Assembly: GCA_003612485.1 (NCBI GenBank)
Contig: RAZA01000008.1
Span: 1 to 64,000 of the forward strand
Direction: 5' to 3'
From: a bacterium D16-50
GTDB taxonomy: Bacteria; Bacillota; Clostridia; Lachnospirales; Lachnospiraceae
DNA length: 64,000 nucleotides
The notes beneath the pieces were generated by a model, which saw only the letters and a list, made by a program, of their open reading frames with translations, was not told the origin of the DNA and did no database searches. Positions 56,339 through 64,000 of this stretch are shown here, piece by piece. Both the position numbers and the translations under genes were made by a program. The stretch's first letter is position 1. Every line of letters starts with the position of its first letter.

Positions 56339-58552
56339 TTAATTCTCCTGCACTATGGTATTCACTCTGTTCTGGATGATCCTTGTCACCTCTTCCAGAG
56401 ACTTGCTTCCATCAAAATAATAAACGGCTTCCTCAGCAATTACATCCATCACGTTGGTTTCCAATGCACTTGTCAGGGAAAAGTCGGCCTGAGATATCAT
56501 TTCCAGCAGGCTGTCCACCTCGTCCTGAGTAGCGTAATAATATACCAGCTCCGACGGCACAAAGCTGCCCTCCATGTCTGCATAGCCCATGGCCGTCCAT
56601 TTCGGATACATTTGTGGGGCTGTGGGATCTTGCGATAATGTGTTACTGCCCTTTATGTCCGGCGCCAGGGCATCCTCCAGAATTGCTTCCAGAAGGTCTC
56701 TGCGGGCAGGCATTTGTGTTGAAATACTTCTCATTGTGTCATATTTTTCAAGGGACAGAAAATACTCGATAAACTGCCATGCCCCTTCCTTGTGCGGGGA
56801 TTTTGATAGGATGCCGACAGTATGAAACGCCGAGCCTTTGTATCGGGGACTTCCGTCAGGGGAGGGCCAGCCTATGGATATGGTGCCTTCCTCGGGACGT
56901 GAAACATACATGAGGAATTCCTGAATATTTCTCACGTTCGTCGTTGCTGTCAGCGGATTTGCTGTCTCCAGAACATAGTTCAGATCTGTCAGGCTCCCTG
57001 AATGTTCCCCCAGCCATTGGACAAAACAGCGGAATTCTTCCGTATCGAAACGACATGTCCTATTTTCCTTGTCTATGAAGGTATCCATTATGTAATTCCC
57101 GCAGAGATTTTCCAGATTCCAGCGAAAACTGCGGTTATTCAGTTTCCTGCCGGGGTATTTTTCTGTCAGTGCCATCACGTCCCGCAGGGTCCACCCCGCC
57201 TGAGATCCCACCTCTGAAGGGTATCCCCGGAGCGTGGTACACAAGAAATCAGAGGGAATCCCTACCAGCCTTTCGTTTATGGTATATGCTTTCAGGATAT
57301 TTTCCAAAAAATCCTCCTTCTTCAGCCTGCTGCTCTTTTCCAGATAGGGGGACAGATCCTCCAGCGCTTGTTTTGTGGCGTATTTCTCCACATCCCAGCT
57401 GCGTAGGTACATCATGTCCGGGGGGTTAGAGGAAACAAGCCTTGTGTCCAGCCATGCATCCTCCTCATAGAGCTGTATGGTGACATGGTACTGCTCGCTG
57501 TCTCTGTTAAAATGGATTATAGCATCCTCCAGTTCCGAAGGACAAGTGTCCCAGCAGGTCAGGATCAGCTCCTCTCTTTCCGGCAGCTCATCCACACGCT
57601 TTCTGCTCAGCAGGTATATTTCGTTTTGCTGTATATATCCTACGAGGAGCTTTCCCTCTGAAAGCCAGATCAGCCGATCCATTTTTCTGCTCAGGTTGCT
57701 GTCGTTCCAGCGTAGCAGCTGCTGCCATGAATCCTTGTCGGCGCTGTAACGGTAGAGGACTCCGTCCGTGCCGCTGTATAGAATCCCTCCGGGGGAACTG
57801 TAGAAATAGCCGAAGGTCAGATCTTGTCTGCCCTCCATCCCGTTCATGGACAGAATCTGAGGGCGGTAGGAGTCACCCTCCTGCGCCAGCTCATAAAGAT
57901 TGCTGTGTTCCGCCAATACCAGACAATAAACCCTTCCGTCTTCCCCTTCCAGCAGCATTTCGACATCGGAGCGGATGCCGCTGATGTCAATCTCACTGAC
58001 AAGCTCCCCCTCCTCGTCTACCACGAGGACAAGGTCGCCTATCAGCAGGAATACCCTGCCATCCCTGCCCACGGCCAGATAGCCTTCGGTGTCGTGTAGG
58101 TATTTGTATGTGGTCTGCCTATCCTCCAGAGAGAAGGTATAATCCACACTGCCGTCCTCGTGATATCTTGTTAGGGTTCCGCCTTTTACCTCGACCCCTT
58201 GGGCATTTGAATAGTCTGCAGTTGCACTGTAGCAGTATATTCGCCCTTCGGCATCTACTGTATAATCGAGTATTTCCTCTATGCTGCGTACCACGGCTTT
58301 GCTTGTCCCTTCCGGCCGCCCGTCTTCCCTGAGGGGGATTCTGCGCAGACTTTTGCTAGATCCCATGTAATACAGCCAGTTCCCGTAACATTTGTAGGTT
58401 CCGCGCCATTCCTCCGTGCCGGACAGCTGTTCTGCCTCATATACATAGCCATTAATACCTCTCTGTCGATCTTCCTTGCCGCAGGCGGACAGAGAGATTA
58501 AAAATACAAACAGAATGTACCAGACATAGCCTGCATATTTTCGTTTTATCAT
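56339..58552 (-). CDS. solute-binding-like lipoprotein 2
   Basis: A 737-residue lipoprotein (Cys24, SLSAC) with the same plan as its neighbours: a beta-rich N-terminal half (VYCLVLAEHSNLYEL, GVLYRYSADKDSW) and a C-terminal solute-binding-like half (FNRDSEQYHVTIQLYEED, PPDMMYLRSWDVEKYATKQALEDLSPYL). It is clearly more diverged than the 53861 and 62042 pair. ATG 58552 follows AAAGGGAGGATG; a 39-codon extension to 58669 crosses the promoter and hairpin. The gap to lipoprotein 1 is 105 bases with a candidate promoter, so each may be transcribed separately. Confidence 0.8.
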   Translation of the reverse strand: MIKRKYAGYVWYILFVFLISLSACGKEDRQRGINGYVYEAEQLSGTEEWRGTYKCYGNWLYYMGSSKSLRRIPLREDGRPEGTSKAVVRSIEEILDYTVDAEGRIYCYSATADYSNAQGVEVKGGTLTRYHEDGSVDYTFSLEDRQTTYKYLHDTEGYLAVGRDGRVFLLIGDLVLVVDEEGELVSEIDISGIRSDVEMLLEGEDGRVYCLVLAEHSNLYELAQEGDSYRPQILSMNGMEGRQDLTFGYFYSSPGGILYSGTDGVLYRYSADKDSWQQLLRWNDSNLSRKMDRLIWLSEGKLLVGYIQQNEIYLLSRKRVDELPEREELILTCWDTCPSELEDAIIHFNRDSEQYHVTIQLYEEDAWLDTRLVSSNPPDMMYLRSWDVEKYATKQALEDLSPYLEKSSRLKKEDFLENILKAYTINERLVGIPSDFLCTTLRGYPSEVGSQAGWTLRDVMALTEKYPGRKLNNRSFRWNLENLCGNYIMDTFIDKENRTCRFDTEEFRCFVQWLGEHSGSLTDLNYVLETANPLTATTNVRNIQEFLMYVSRPEEGTISIGWPSPDGSPRYKGSAFHTVGILSKSPHKEGAWQFIEYFLSLEKYDTMRSISTQMPARRDLLEAILEDALAPDIKGSNTLSQDPTAPQMYPKWTAMGYADMEGSFVPSELVYYYATQDEVDSLLEMISQADFSLTSALETNVMDVIAEEAVYYFDGSKSLEEVTRIIQNRVNTIVQEN

Positions 58553-58609
58553 AAAACATCCTCCCTTTGTTTGTAACCAAAAGCTCAGACCTAGAAACTG
58601 AAACGGAGC

Positions 58610-58669
58610 TATCCGGCCCAGAATTAATTTCTGCGCCGGATATATTATTGAAATAAAAGGAATTGGCAA
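58610..58669 (-). promoter_or_regulatory. promoter and palindrome of lipoprotein 2
   Basis: Minus-strand TTGCCA (58669-58664), a 16-base spacer and TAATAT (58647-58642). A palindrome covers the expected start site: TATCCGGC (58610-58617) is inverted as GCCGGATA (58635-58642), with inner arms CAGAA/TTCTG. It may act as operator or as a 5' stem. Confidence 0.55.
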
Positions 58670-58688
58670 GTGGTGTTTACTTTACCAT

Positions 58689-58875
58689 GGCGTGTTAAGG
58701 CAACCGGTAGAGTTATAGTTATAGATATCGTAACCGATGGAGCCGTCTCCGCAAGCTCTGCATTTTAATTTGAATGCATGGTAATCCTTGCCTTGATGTC
58801 CTAAATAATCAGCATTGCCCAGCTATGAGTACCTTTCCCCCGCATATTTGATCATCTTGACAATACTTTACAGTA
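58689..58875 (-). pseudogene. decayed partial copy of the small secreted protein gene
   Basis: Minus-strand reading gives YSTVKYCQDDQICGGK, GTHSW, then after an indel YHAFKLKCRACGDGS and TGCLNTPW. These match the intact gene immediately upstream (58876-59271) over its C-terminal half. The signal peptide and about 45 residues are missing and the frame is broken. It is a tandem duplication in decay. Confidence 0.85.
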
Positions 58876-59271
58876 CTATAGATCTGGAGTGTTATGACGG
58901 CCTGTCCAGTTATAATTACAGATAATGTAAACGGTGGGGCCGCCTCCGCAAGCTCTGCATTTTAGCTTGAACGCATGATATTCCTCGCCTTGATGTCCTA
59001 AATCATCAGCACCAGACCAGCTATGGGTACCTTGTTCTTCCCATGTCTCAATAATCTCTTTTCCTCCACATGTTTCATAATCTTGACAATACTTTATAGT
59101 ACTGTAGGTTTGTTTGTGGTAGGTCTCATCTACATAATAGAATCCAGCTGGTTCAGTTTGTATCTTACTCCAAGCATGTACATGAATTTTTCCTGCGGCG
59201 TTCACAGTAACCGTTCCCGCCACTACAGATGCTGTACAAACCAATGCGGCAATAATTCTTTTCGCTTTCAT
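58876..59271 (-). CDS. small secreted Cys/His-containing protein
   Basis: A 131-residue exported protein: signal peptide to about residue 27 (AALVCTASVVAGTVTVNAAG), then HVHAW, paired cysteine motifs (YCQDYETCGGK and KCRACGGG) and a THSW repeat of the His-Trp theme. The Cys/His spacing suggests metal binding or disulfides. The HxHxW motif also occurs in the C-terminal domain of the G-tract lipoprotein (HQHTW), so the two may share a domain type. ATG 59271 follows AAAGGGG; the frame extends to 59307 without a better site. Function unknown. Its 3' half is duplicated as a pseudogene next door. Confidence 0.7.
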   Translation of the reverse strand: MKAKRIIAALVCTASVVAGTVTVNAAGKIHVHAWSKIQTEPAGFYYVDETYHKQTYSTIKYCQDYETCGGKEIIETWEEQGTHSWSGADDLGHQGEEYHAFKLKCRACGGGPTVYIICNYNWTGRHNTPDL

Positions 59272-59440
59272 AAGAACCCCTTTCTTTTGTTGTGTATTGT
59301 TTGGCAAATGCCAGTATACATGACTCTTATGTCACATTAAAAATGTAATTTTAGCAAAATGGAATCCCCCTTTCTTATGCTTTGTACCAGATACCTTGAT
59401 AGTTTTCTCTGTCATTATATTAACAGTTCTTGCCAGCATA

Positions 59441-59487
59441 CACAAGGGACAGAGTGGGTGATTTTTTCACCCACTCTGTCCCTTGTG
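59441..59487. promoter_or_regulatory. perfect 21-bp palindrome overlapping the peptide promoter
   Basis: The left arm 59441-59461 (CACAAGGGACAG...) is perfectly inverted as 59467-59487 (...CTGTCCCTTGTG) around a T5 loop. The right arm contains the first five bases of the promoter -35 box. There is no U-tract after the stem, so an operator or 5' regulatory element is more likely than a terminator. Confidence 0.8.
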
Positions 59488-59511
59488 CTGCGATGTCCTA
59501 TCATTTATAAT
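59483..59511 (+). promoter_or_regulatory. promoter of the secreted peptide gene
   Basis: TTGTGC (59483-59488), a 17-base spacer and consensus TATAAT (59506-59511), 57 bases before the start codon. Confidence 0.7.
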
Positions 59512-59568
59512 ATAATAAATATGCAGACAATATGCAGATGTTGTCGATTTTTAAGGAGAAATTCAAGT

Positions 59569-59808
59569 ATGAAAAAAAGCTTTGTTAAACACTTTGTTCC
59601 GTTTACTGTTGCCATATCATTATGCGTTGCCGCTTTTATAGGAGTTCCGGCCGGCAGTGTGTCTATTTTTCCTCCGGATGGAAACGATGACAAGCTGGAT
59701 ATAAAGGCGGAGGAACCTTTGGAGCCTTCCGGCAAGAGCGGGATAGGGGAAGAGCCGACGGTGGAACCGCAGGATGATATAAATCGTGATGTCGTGCTGT
59801 GGGAATAA
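59569..59808 (+). CDS. small exported peptide precursor, candidate signal peptide
   Basis: A 79-residue product: Lys-rich N-terminus, hydrophobic segment at about residues 9-29 (VPFTVAISLCVAAFIGV, AGS cleavage-like site), then an acidic, Pro-rich linker and the C-terminus INRDVVLWE. AAGGAGAAA precedes ATG 59569. It converges on the large dual-HTH regulator with only 20 bases between the stop codons. The layout resembles the precursor of an exported peptide pheromone such as PapR beside PlcR, but no family match is recognised; this is inference. No radical-SAM or other modification gene and no dedicated exporter is nearby. Confidence 0.6.
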   Translation: MKKSFVKHFVPFTVAISLCVAAFIGVPAGSVSIFPPDGNDDKLDIKAEEPLEPSGKSGIGEEPTVEPQDDINRDVVLWE

Positions 59809-59828
59809 AGCTGTTTAGCTATTAAGTG

Positions 59829-61808
59829 CTATTTTTCCTTTTCATATTGGAGTTTTTCTTTAAAAAAGGATTCATCGGAGGTTAATTTGCTTAAGCAGCT
59901 GAGCTGGATGCAATTGCTGAGTTCTGTCTCTGTATCCAGAGCTCTGCTTGTGGGAATTCCCCTCTGCTTCCGCTGAGTGTAGTTCCACCAGCGTGCGTAT
60001 AAGCAGCGTGCGATTGAAGGCATTCTATATGTACGCAGATCTTCCTCCAGCAGAAGCTGGAGATACTGATCTGACAGGTCGTACTCTCCATGGTTTCCAA
60101 GTTCGCTTTGCACGTAACGCATAATAAATCCGTATATCCCGTTCACTGTCTCCAGCAGATCCCCCTCTGCCACGGGGCGGTACATCTCCTGAAAACGTTC
60201 CATGCAGATCCAGAATTCCTCACTTTCTTTGTCCATCCCCTGCATCATGTTCTGGATGCAGGTCTGTTCCTGATAGGTCAGATATTTTTCCCCCTTCTGC
60301 AGGAACACCTCCAGAGGTAAAGTGAGTTCCAGAGCCTCTTGTAGTCTTCTACGGTAGGTTTCGTTGTCTGTTTTCTTCTGCAGTTTCTGCAGGTTGGCTT
60401 CCTGCTGTACTAGCATCTGCTGGTTGCACCGTATGTCTGCGGATATCAGTGACCTGATCTGGGACAAGAGGGCTTCGGCTTTCTGGGTCTCCAAGTTATT
60501 GTCGTACCACCGCAGCTTTGCCATCAATCTCCGGGCCTGAGGACTTGCCGTGACCATCTCTGTGTGGATCAGGGTGCCGGGAAGCCCCAGCCTCTCGAAC
60601 AGCGCTAAGGTCACTGCCCTCTGGGGACTGGTCTCCTTCCGCTCCAGTCTTCTCAGGGTCTTTTCGTCGCAGATTCCGTCACAGAGCGCTTTTCTGCTCA
60701 TGCCCAGCATCCTGCGTCGGATGCGGACCACGTCGTTGATGCAGGAGACTCCCTTTTCTGTGTAGAGGTAGCAATAGGAAACAGTGGCTTTTGGCATCTG
60801 GAATTCTGCATATATCGTCTCCAGAACCCTTTTCCATGCCCGGGTTATTCGGTATACATAGGCGGAGTCGTCCGATTCCTCCTCAGGGATCCCTTCCGGT
60901 GTATTGCTGAACTTCAGGCTGGTTTCTCTGCCTTCTTTTTCTTTGAAAATTTCTTGGGTTCCCTTTCCGCCCCCGATTTGGGCGGAGCTCCCCGGCTGCC
61001 GTCCCAGATACTGCTCCCGTAGGTCCAAAAGCTCCCAAAGATAGTACAGTCTCATGCTGTTTCGCAGGATCTCGATGGCGTGGCCGCAGTACCGGAGGAG
61101 CCCTTCTTCTGTCTCGCCGGTTGTTTCCGGGCCGCTGCTGCATAGGAGATATGCAGCCTTGGGATATATTTTTGCCATGCCCAGATAATCCGCCCCGGAG
61201 GCTTCCATATAGGATAGGATCTCCTTGTAATGCTTTGCCAGAGGCCCGCCCCTGCGGTACCGCTCCGCCTCCAGAAGGAGGTTCAGCTCCTTGAAGGAGA
61301 AGGCCTGCTCCTTTAGGGGCTTCTCCCATGGCCCGGGCATGGTCAGGCTCACCGCCTCATCTATGATTGCACCCAGCTCTTTATCAGGGGCCTCTTCCAG
61401 AACGCGGATCTGCGCCCATGCACTGAGGCAGAACTGCCGCTCTAACCGGTCTGTGATCCACGGGCTGCCTTCGGAGTCCTTTGCGTATCGGCAGTAGTAT
61501 TCCTTCAGCAGTTCCCTCGCTGGTTCTGTTTGGGCCCAGATGATCCGGTGCAGGATCCGCTGCCGCATCTCCCAGCGGTCATAGTCCTCGGGGCTCAGGT
61601 ATTGCTCATAGTCCTCCGCCCCTACCCCCAGCCGTTCCAGTAGGGCATCCTGCAGTAGTTTGGACGTCGCCTTTTCCCCCTTTTCAAGCTTGGAGAGCTG
61701 CTGCGACGTGCATAGTCCCTCGCAGACCTGATCCAGAGAGAATCCCTTTTTTTCCCGCAGATTCTTGATGTAGGCGCCGAGTGCCTCTTTGTCTTTTCTG
61801 CTCGCCAT
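59829..61808 (-). CDS. large dual-HTH XRE regulator with TPR-like region
   Basis: A 659-residue soluble regulator. The first XRE helix-turn-helix lies at residues 10-62 (LREKKGFSLDQVCEGLCTSQ, QLSKLEKGE). A second, diverged one lies near 370-425 (RIRRRMLGMSRKALCDGICD, EKTLRRLERKE). Long helical stretches fill the rest, with TPR-like spacing as in peptide-binding Rgg/PlcR regulators, which have only one HTH and about 290 residues. The length of roughly twice that suggests an internal duplication. ATG 61808 fits the GGGGGG site better than GTG 61814. It is driven by a perfect consensus promoter and lies between a secreted-peptide gene and paralogous lipoproteins. Confidence 0.82.
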   Translation of the reverse strand: MASRKDKEALGAYIKNLREKKGFSLDQVCEGLCTSQQLSKLEKGEKATSKLLQDALLERLGVGAEDYEQYLSPEDYDRWEMRQRILHRIIWAQTEPARELLKEYYCRYAKDSEGSPWITDRLERQFCLSAWAQIRVLEEAPDKELGAIIDEAVSLTMPGPWEKPLKEQAFSFKELNLLLEAERYRRGGPLAKHYKEILSYMEASGADYLGMAKIYPKAAYLLCSSGPETTGETEEGLLRYCGHAIEILRNSMRLYYLWELLDLREQYLGRQPGSSAQIGGGKGTQEIFKEKEGRETSLKFSNTPEGIPEEESDDSAYVYRITRAWKRVLETIYAEFQMPKATVSYCYLYTEKGVSCINDVVRIRRRMLGMSRKALCDGICDEKTLRRLERKETSPQRAVTLALFERLGLPGTLIHTEMVTASPQARRLMAKLRWYDNNLETQKAEALLSQIRSLISADIRCNQQMLVQQEANLQKLQKKTDNETYRRRLQEALELTLPLEVFLQKGEKYLTYQEQTCIQNMMQGMDKESEEFWICMERFQEMYRPVAEGDLLETVNGIYGFIMRYVQSELGNHGEYDLSDQYLQLLLEEDLRTYRMPSIARCLYARWWNYTQRKQRGIPTSRALDTETELSNCIQLSCLSKLTSDESFFKEKLQYEKEK

Positions 61809-61893
61809 GATCACAGCCCCCCAATTCTTTTGGACTTTGTTTTGAGCGGTTCTTCTGTATTTTTAGAAGACGACAGTTAAAGTGTCTTAAACG

Positions 61894-61922
61894 ATTATAA
61901 TATGTTTGCAGACAGATGTCAA
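61894..61922 (-). promoter_or_regulatory. perfect consensus promoter of the dual-HTH regulator
   Basis: Minus-strand TTGACA (61922-61917), exactly 17 bases, TATAAT (61899-61894). Leader length is about 80 bases. Confidence 0.9.
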
Positions 61923-61962
61923 ATCATTTTTTTATCATATCGTCTGCGGATATTAAAGGTCT

Positions 61963-61996
61963 AAAAACCGGCCCGGGATTTTGTCCCGGGCCGGTG
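61963..61996 (-). terminator. terminator behind lipoprotein 3
   Basis: Minus-strand ACCGGCCCGGGA and TCCCGGGCCGGT form a perfect 12-base-pair stem around a short A-rich loop, followed by TTTTTAG. Confidence 0.92.
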
Positions 61997-62041
61997 GGCT
62001 CTTTGTCAGGTAAGTTTTCATGTGGACAGAAGGCGTCAGGC

Positions 62042-64000
62042 CTATTCTCCCAGCACCAGACTGGCCCGATTCTGGATACGTTCCGCTGCTTCCTGAGCGC
62101 TGATGTCCCCTCCGAAATACGCTTTGGACTCCTCGCTGATCACCCTCAATAGGTTACTGTCCTCATAAAGATATAGGTGTTTTGTCATCTCCCATAGAAA
62201 ATCCGTCTCCTCCTGCGTCGTAGAGTCAAATCTCGTGGTGCCCCCGCCGTCAAAAAGGGCGGGCCCCATGACGTCGATTGAATTTTCATAATCATGATGG
62301 CTCTGGCGGCTGAACGCATCACTCGTTACTACAAAACGGTCGCTGGTATTGCTGAAACGGGTCGCATAGGAAAGACAGAACTCAATGAAACTCCAGGCTT
62401 CATCCTTATGCTGGGATGCGCTGTTCATACCCAGCCAGTCATAGAGATGGGCGGGATACCGCAGCTCCCTTTCGCTGTTGGGAAAGCCCGTGATCTCCCA
62501 TATGTCGAAGAAGGTTTCCCTGATGCATAGGTAGTCCTCCATGGAGCCCAGCTCGTCTACATAGGCCTTGATCTGACCGGAGAGGAAGGGCTCAAGGCGT
62601 TCCCATGGTCTTTGGGTTGTTTTCATGTCTCGCAGTTTATTCATCTGCTCCAGCAGGCTGACGAACTCATGACTGTCAAAGGAGCAGGTCTTGCTCTGGG
62701 CATCCGCATATTGGTCTATTTCGCCCCCTGAGAGGATCTGGAGCAGAAAAGAAGCCGGTCTGATAAGCTGATCCACATAGCCGTCATCATCCTGCGTCAT
62801 GAATTCAACGGTCTCCTCTGGAGTCATGAATTCCTGCGGCCTATCCTTCGGAAGGATCATGATGCCTGCCGAAAAGGTTAGGGGGATCCGGGAGATCCGC
62901 CCGTCTTTTTTGATCAGCTCCAGAATGCCCGGAAGGATGTCCTCGCCGGATAGCTCTCCCCCGCCTGCCAGATAGGGGGCAAGGTCTTCCACGGCACCTT
63001 TGGACATCAACGTCTCCATATCGAAGAAGGACTCCCGTTCCATCAGGATGTCTGGGCCCTTCCCGCTTATTAGTTCCAGCTGCAGGTCTGTGACGCTGCC
63101 TGCCGCATATTCTTTGATGGTGACATGGCAGTAGGGATGCGTCCTATTATAAGACAGAACCAGACGGTCGATCTTGTTTGTCACGGTTTCGCTATTCGCC
63201 CCTTCCCTGCCTGCGACTCCCAGAACGAGCTCGATCTTTTCGGGCAGCTCGTGGGCGGGAATAGGATTCAGATCGACCCAGTAGTTTTCCTGTTCCATAG
63301 AATCGAAGATGTATAGGAGGAAACCGCCGTCTTCCCGCCGCCGGATCTCTCTCACGTACCCGGCTCTCAGGTAAGCATCCTGCCAGACGAGGAGAGGCTC
63401 TATGGAGCCGTCGGACAGATCGATCTGCCACAGCCGGTTCTGGTCCGCCAGATAAGCCCCCTCCCCGTATCCGCTGAAAAGGAACAGCTTCTCGGAGCCT
63501 ATACTAGTGGATTCCGGCACAGAGGAAAGATCCAGTTGAAGCGGTACGGCGTCCTTTTGCTCATCCTCTTTCATCCCCAGCCACTTGTTTAAATCGTACA
63601 GATGGACAAAACTTTTCTTTTTTTCGTCGAGGCCGCTCCAGTACGCATAGACGCCGTCGGATCCTGCGTTGACTAGACCGCGCGTCAGGGTTTCCGCCGG
63701 ATTGACCGGCAGGGAGGTGCAGCCCTGATAGACGCCTGTCTCGTCCCAGCATACTACAAGCCCCTTCAGAGTCAGGCCGTACAGCTTCCCGTCGGCGTCA
63801 GCTTCCATGAAGTTGATATAGACGTTTGGATCCGCTGATGCTTGCTTTAGGCCTGCTGTGGTATCCACGGAATAGACGAGCTGCAGGTTCTCGTCCCGCT
63901 TCTCCAGAGTGTAAGACTTGATATCCCCGTTTTCGTCACTTTTATGGTACAGCAGATATAGGCAGCCGTCTTCTCCTGCTGCGGCGGTGTACAGCCGACT
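62042..64000 (-). CDS. solute-binding-like lipoprotein 3, 5' end outside the window
   Basis: The visible 652 C-terminal residues run in frame to the right edge, so the signal peptide is missing only because the window ends. It is closely similar along its length to lipoprotein 1 (shared VLSYNRTHP, KGPDILME-ESFFDMETL, MSKGA-EDLA-YLAG, AAERIQNRASLVL-E). The N-terminal blade-like repeats (GKLYGLTLKG, GVYAYWSG) and the C-terminal solute-binding-like half are both present. Two near-identical paralogues flanking a regulator and a secreted peptide suggest a duplicated surface receptor. It is not interrupted in the visible part. Confidence 0.82.
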   Translation of the reverse strand, partial: SRLYTAAAGEDGCLYLLYHKSDENGDIKSYTLEKRDENLQLVYSVDTTAGLKQASADPNVYINFMEADADGKLYGLTLKGLVVCWDETGVYQGCTSLPVNPAETLTRGLVNAGSDGVYAYWSGLDEKKKSFVHLYDLNKWLGMKEDEQKDAVPLQLDLSSVPESTSIGSEKLFLFSGYGEGAYLADQNRLWQIDLSDGSIEPLLVWQDAYLRAGYVREIRRREDGGFLLYIFDSMEQENYWVDLNPIPAHELPEKIELVLGVAGREGANSETVTNKIDRLVLSYNRTHPYCHVTIKEYAAGSVTDLQLELISGKGPDILMERESFFDMETLMSKGAVEDLAPYLAGGGELSGEDILPGILELIKKDGRISRIPLTFSAGIMILPKDRPQEFMTPEETVEFMTQDDDGYVDQLIRPASFLLQILSGGEIDQYADAQSKTCSFDSHEFVSLLEQMNKLRDMKTTQRPWERLEPFLSGQIKAYVDELGSMEDYLCIRETFFDIWEITGFPNSERELRYPAHLYDWLGMNSASQHKDEAWSFIEFCLSYATRFSNTSDRFVVTSDAFSRQSHHDYENSIDVMGPALFDGGGTTRFDSTTQEETDFLWEMTKHLYLYEDSNLLRVISEESKAYFGGDISAQEAAERIQNRASLVLGE

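Noticed and set aside
59441..59487. Rho-independent terminator
   Set aside because: The T run is in the loop, not after the stem, and no + strand gene ends upstream.

Overview
The window reads as a chromosomal segment of a Gram-positive, spore-former-related gut anaerobe of the Clostridia, most likely Lachnospiraceae. The evidence is AGGAGG-type ribosome binding sites, sigma-A-type promoters (TTGACA-N17-TATAAT variants), LacI and XRE regulators, HelD, lipoprotein substrate-binding proteins with LxxC lipoboxes, and Firmicute-only families such as DUF5696 and the DUF1667 trio. No rRNA, tRNA, CRISPR array or intact insertion sequence was seen. Species assignment is not possible from sequence reading alone.

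Layout. 1-8042: a + strand carbohydrate operon (Yip1-like membrane protein, DUF5696 protein, two MalF/MalG-type permeases, a solute-binding lipoprotein and a GH32-like lipoprotein). 8065-11800: a LacI regulator diverging from a GH32 fructosidase and a PfkB fructokinase, so the left 12 kb looks like a fructan/sucrose uptake and breakdown locus. 11810-11991: the stump of a second LacI regulator. 12251-15704: a GlpA-like/NAD(P)-FAD oxidoreductase/DUF1667 redox trio. 15813-21564 (- strand): GH2 beta-galactosidase, a voltage-sensor K+ channel with RCK-C domains, and PRPP synthetase. 22003-33514 (+): GH38 alpha-mannosidase, HD-domain protein, an unusual long sigma factor, aldose epimerase, glutamine synthetase and GH29 fucosidase. 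33812-42203: an XRE regulator, a SpoIID/PG-binding/LysM protein, an FMN-binding lipoprotein overlapping a chemoreceptor, and HelD. 42521-44094: a frameshifted lipoprotein with a G7 tract, a relaxase fragment and a GNAT acetyltransferase. 44740-52290: a 2-isopropylmalate synthase fused to an AraC DNA-binding domain, followed by GH105, an SGNH acetylesterase and a GH112 phosphorylase, which together suggest rhamnogalacturonan-I use. 52568-64000: a membrane protein of unknown function, three paralogous solute-binding-like lipoproteins, two small secreted proteins and a dual-HTH regulator.

The two most unusual items are the LeuA-AraC fusion (44740-46737) and the right-hand cluster, where a 79-residue exported peptide with a palindrome-overlapped promoter converges on a large dual-HTH regulator flanked by paralogous lipoproteins. 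The latter has the parts list of a peptide-signalling system. Also notable are a candidate terminator/antiterminator leader in front of the chemoreceptor gene, a structured hairpin at 27328-27394, nested inverted repeats upstream of the XRE gene, and GC-rich 39-48 bp tandem repeats inserted in or beside several genes.
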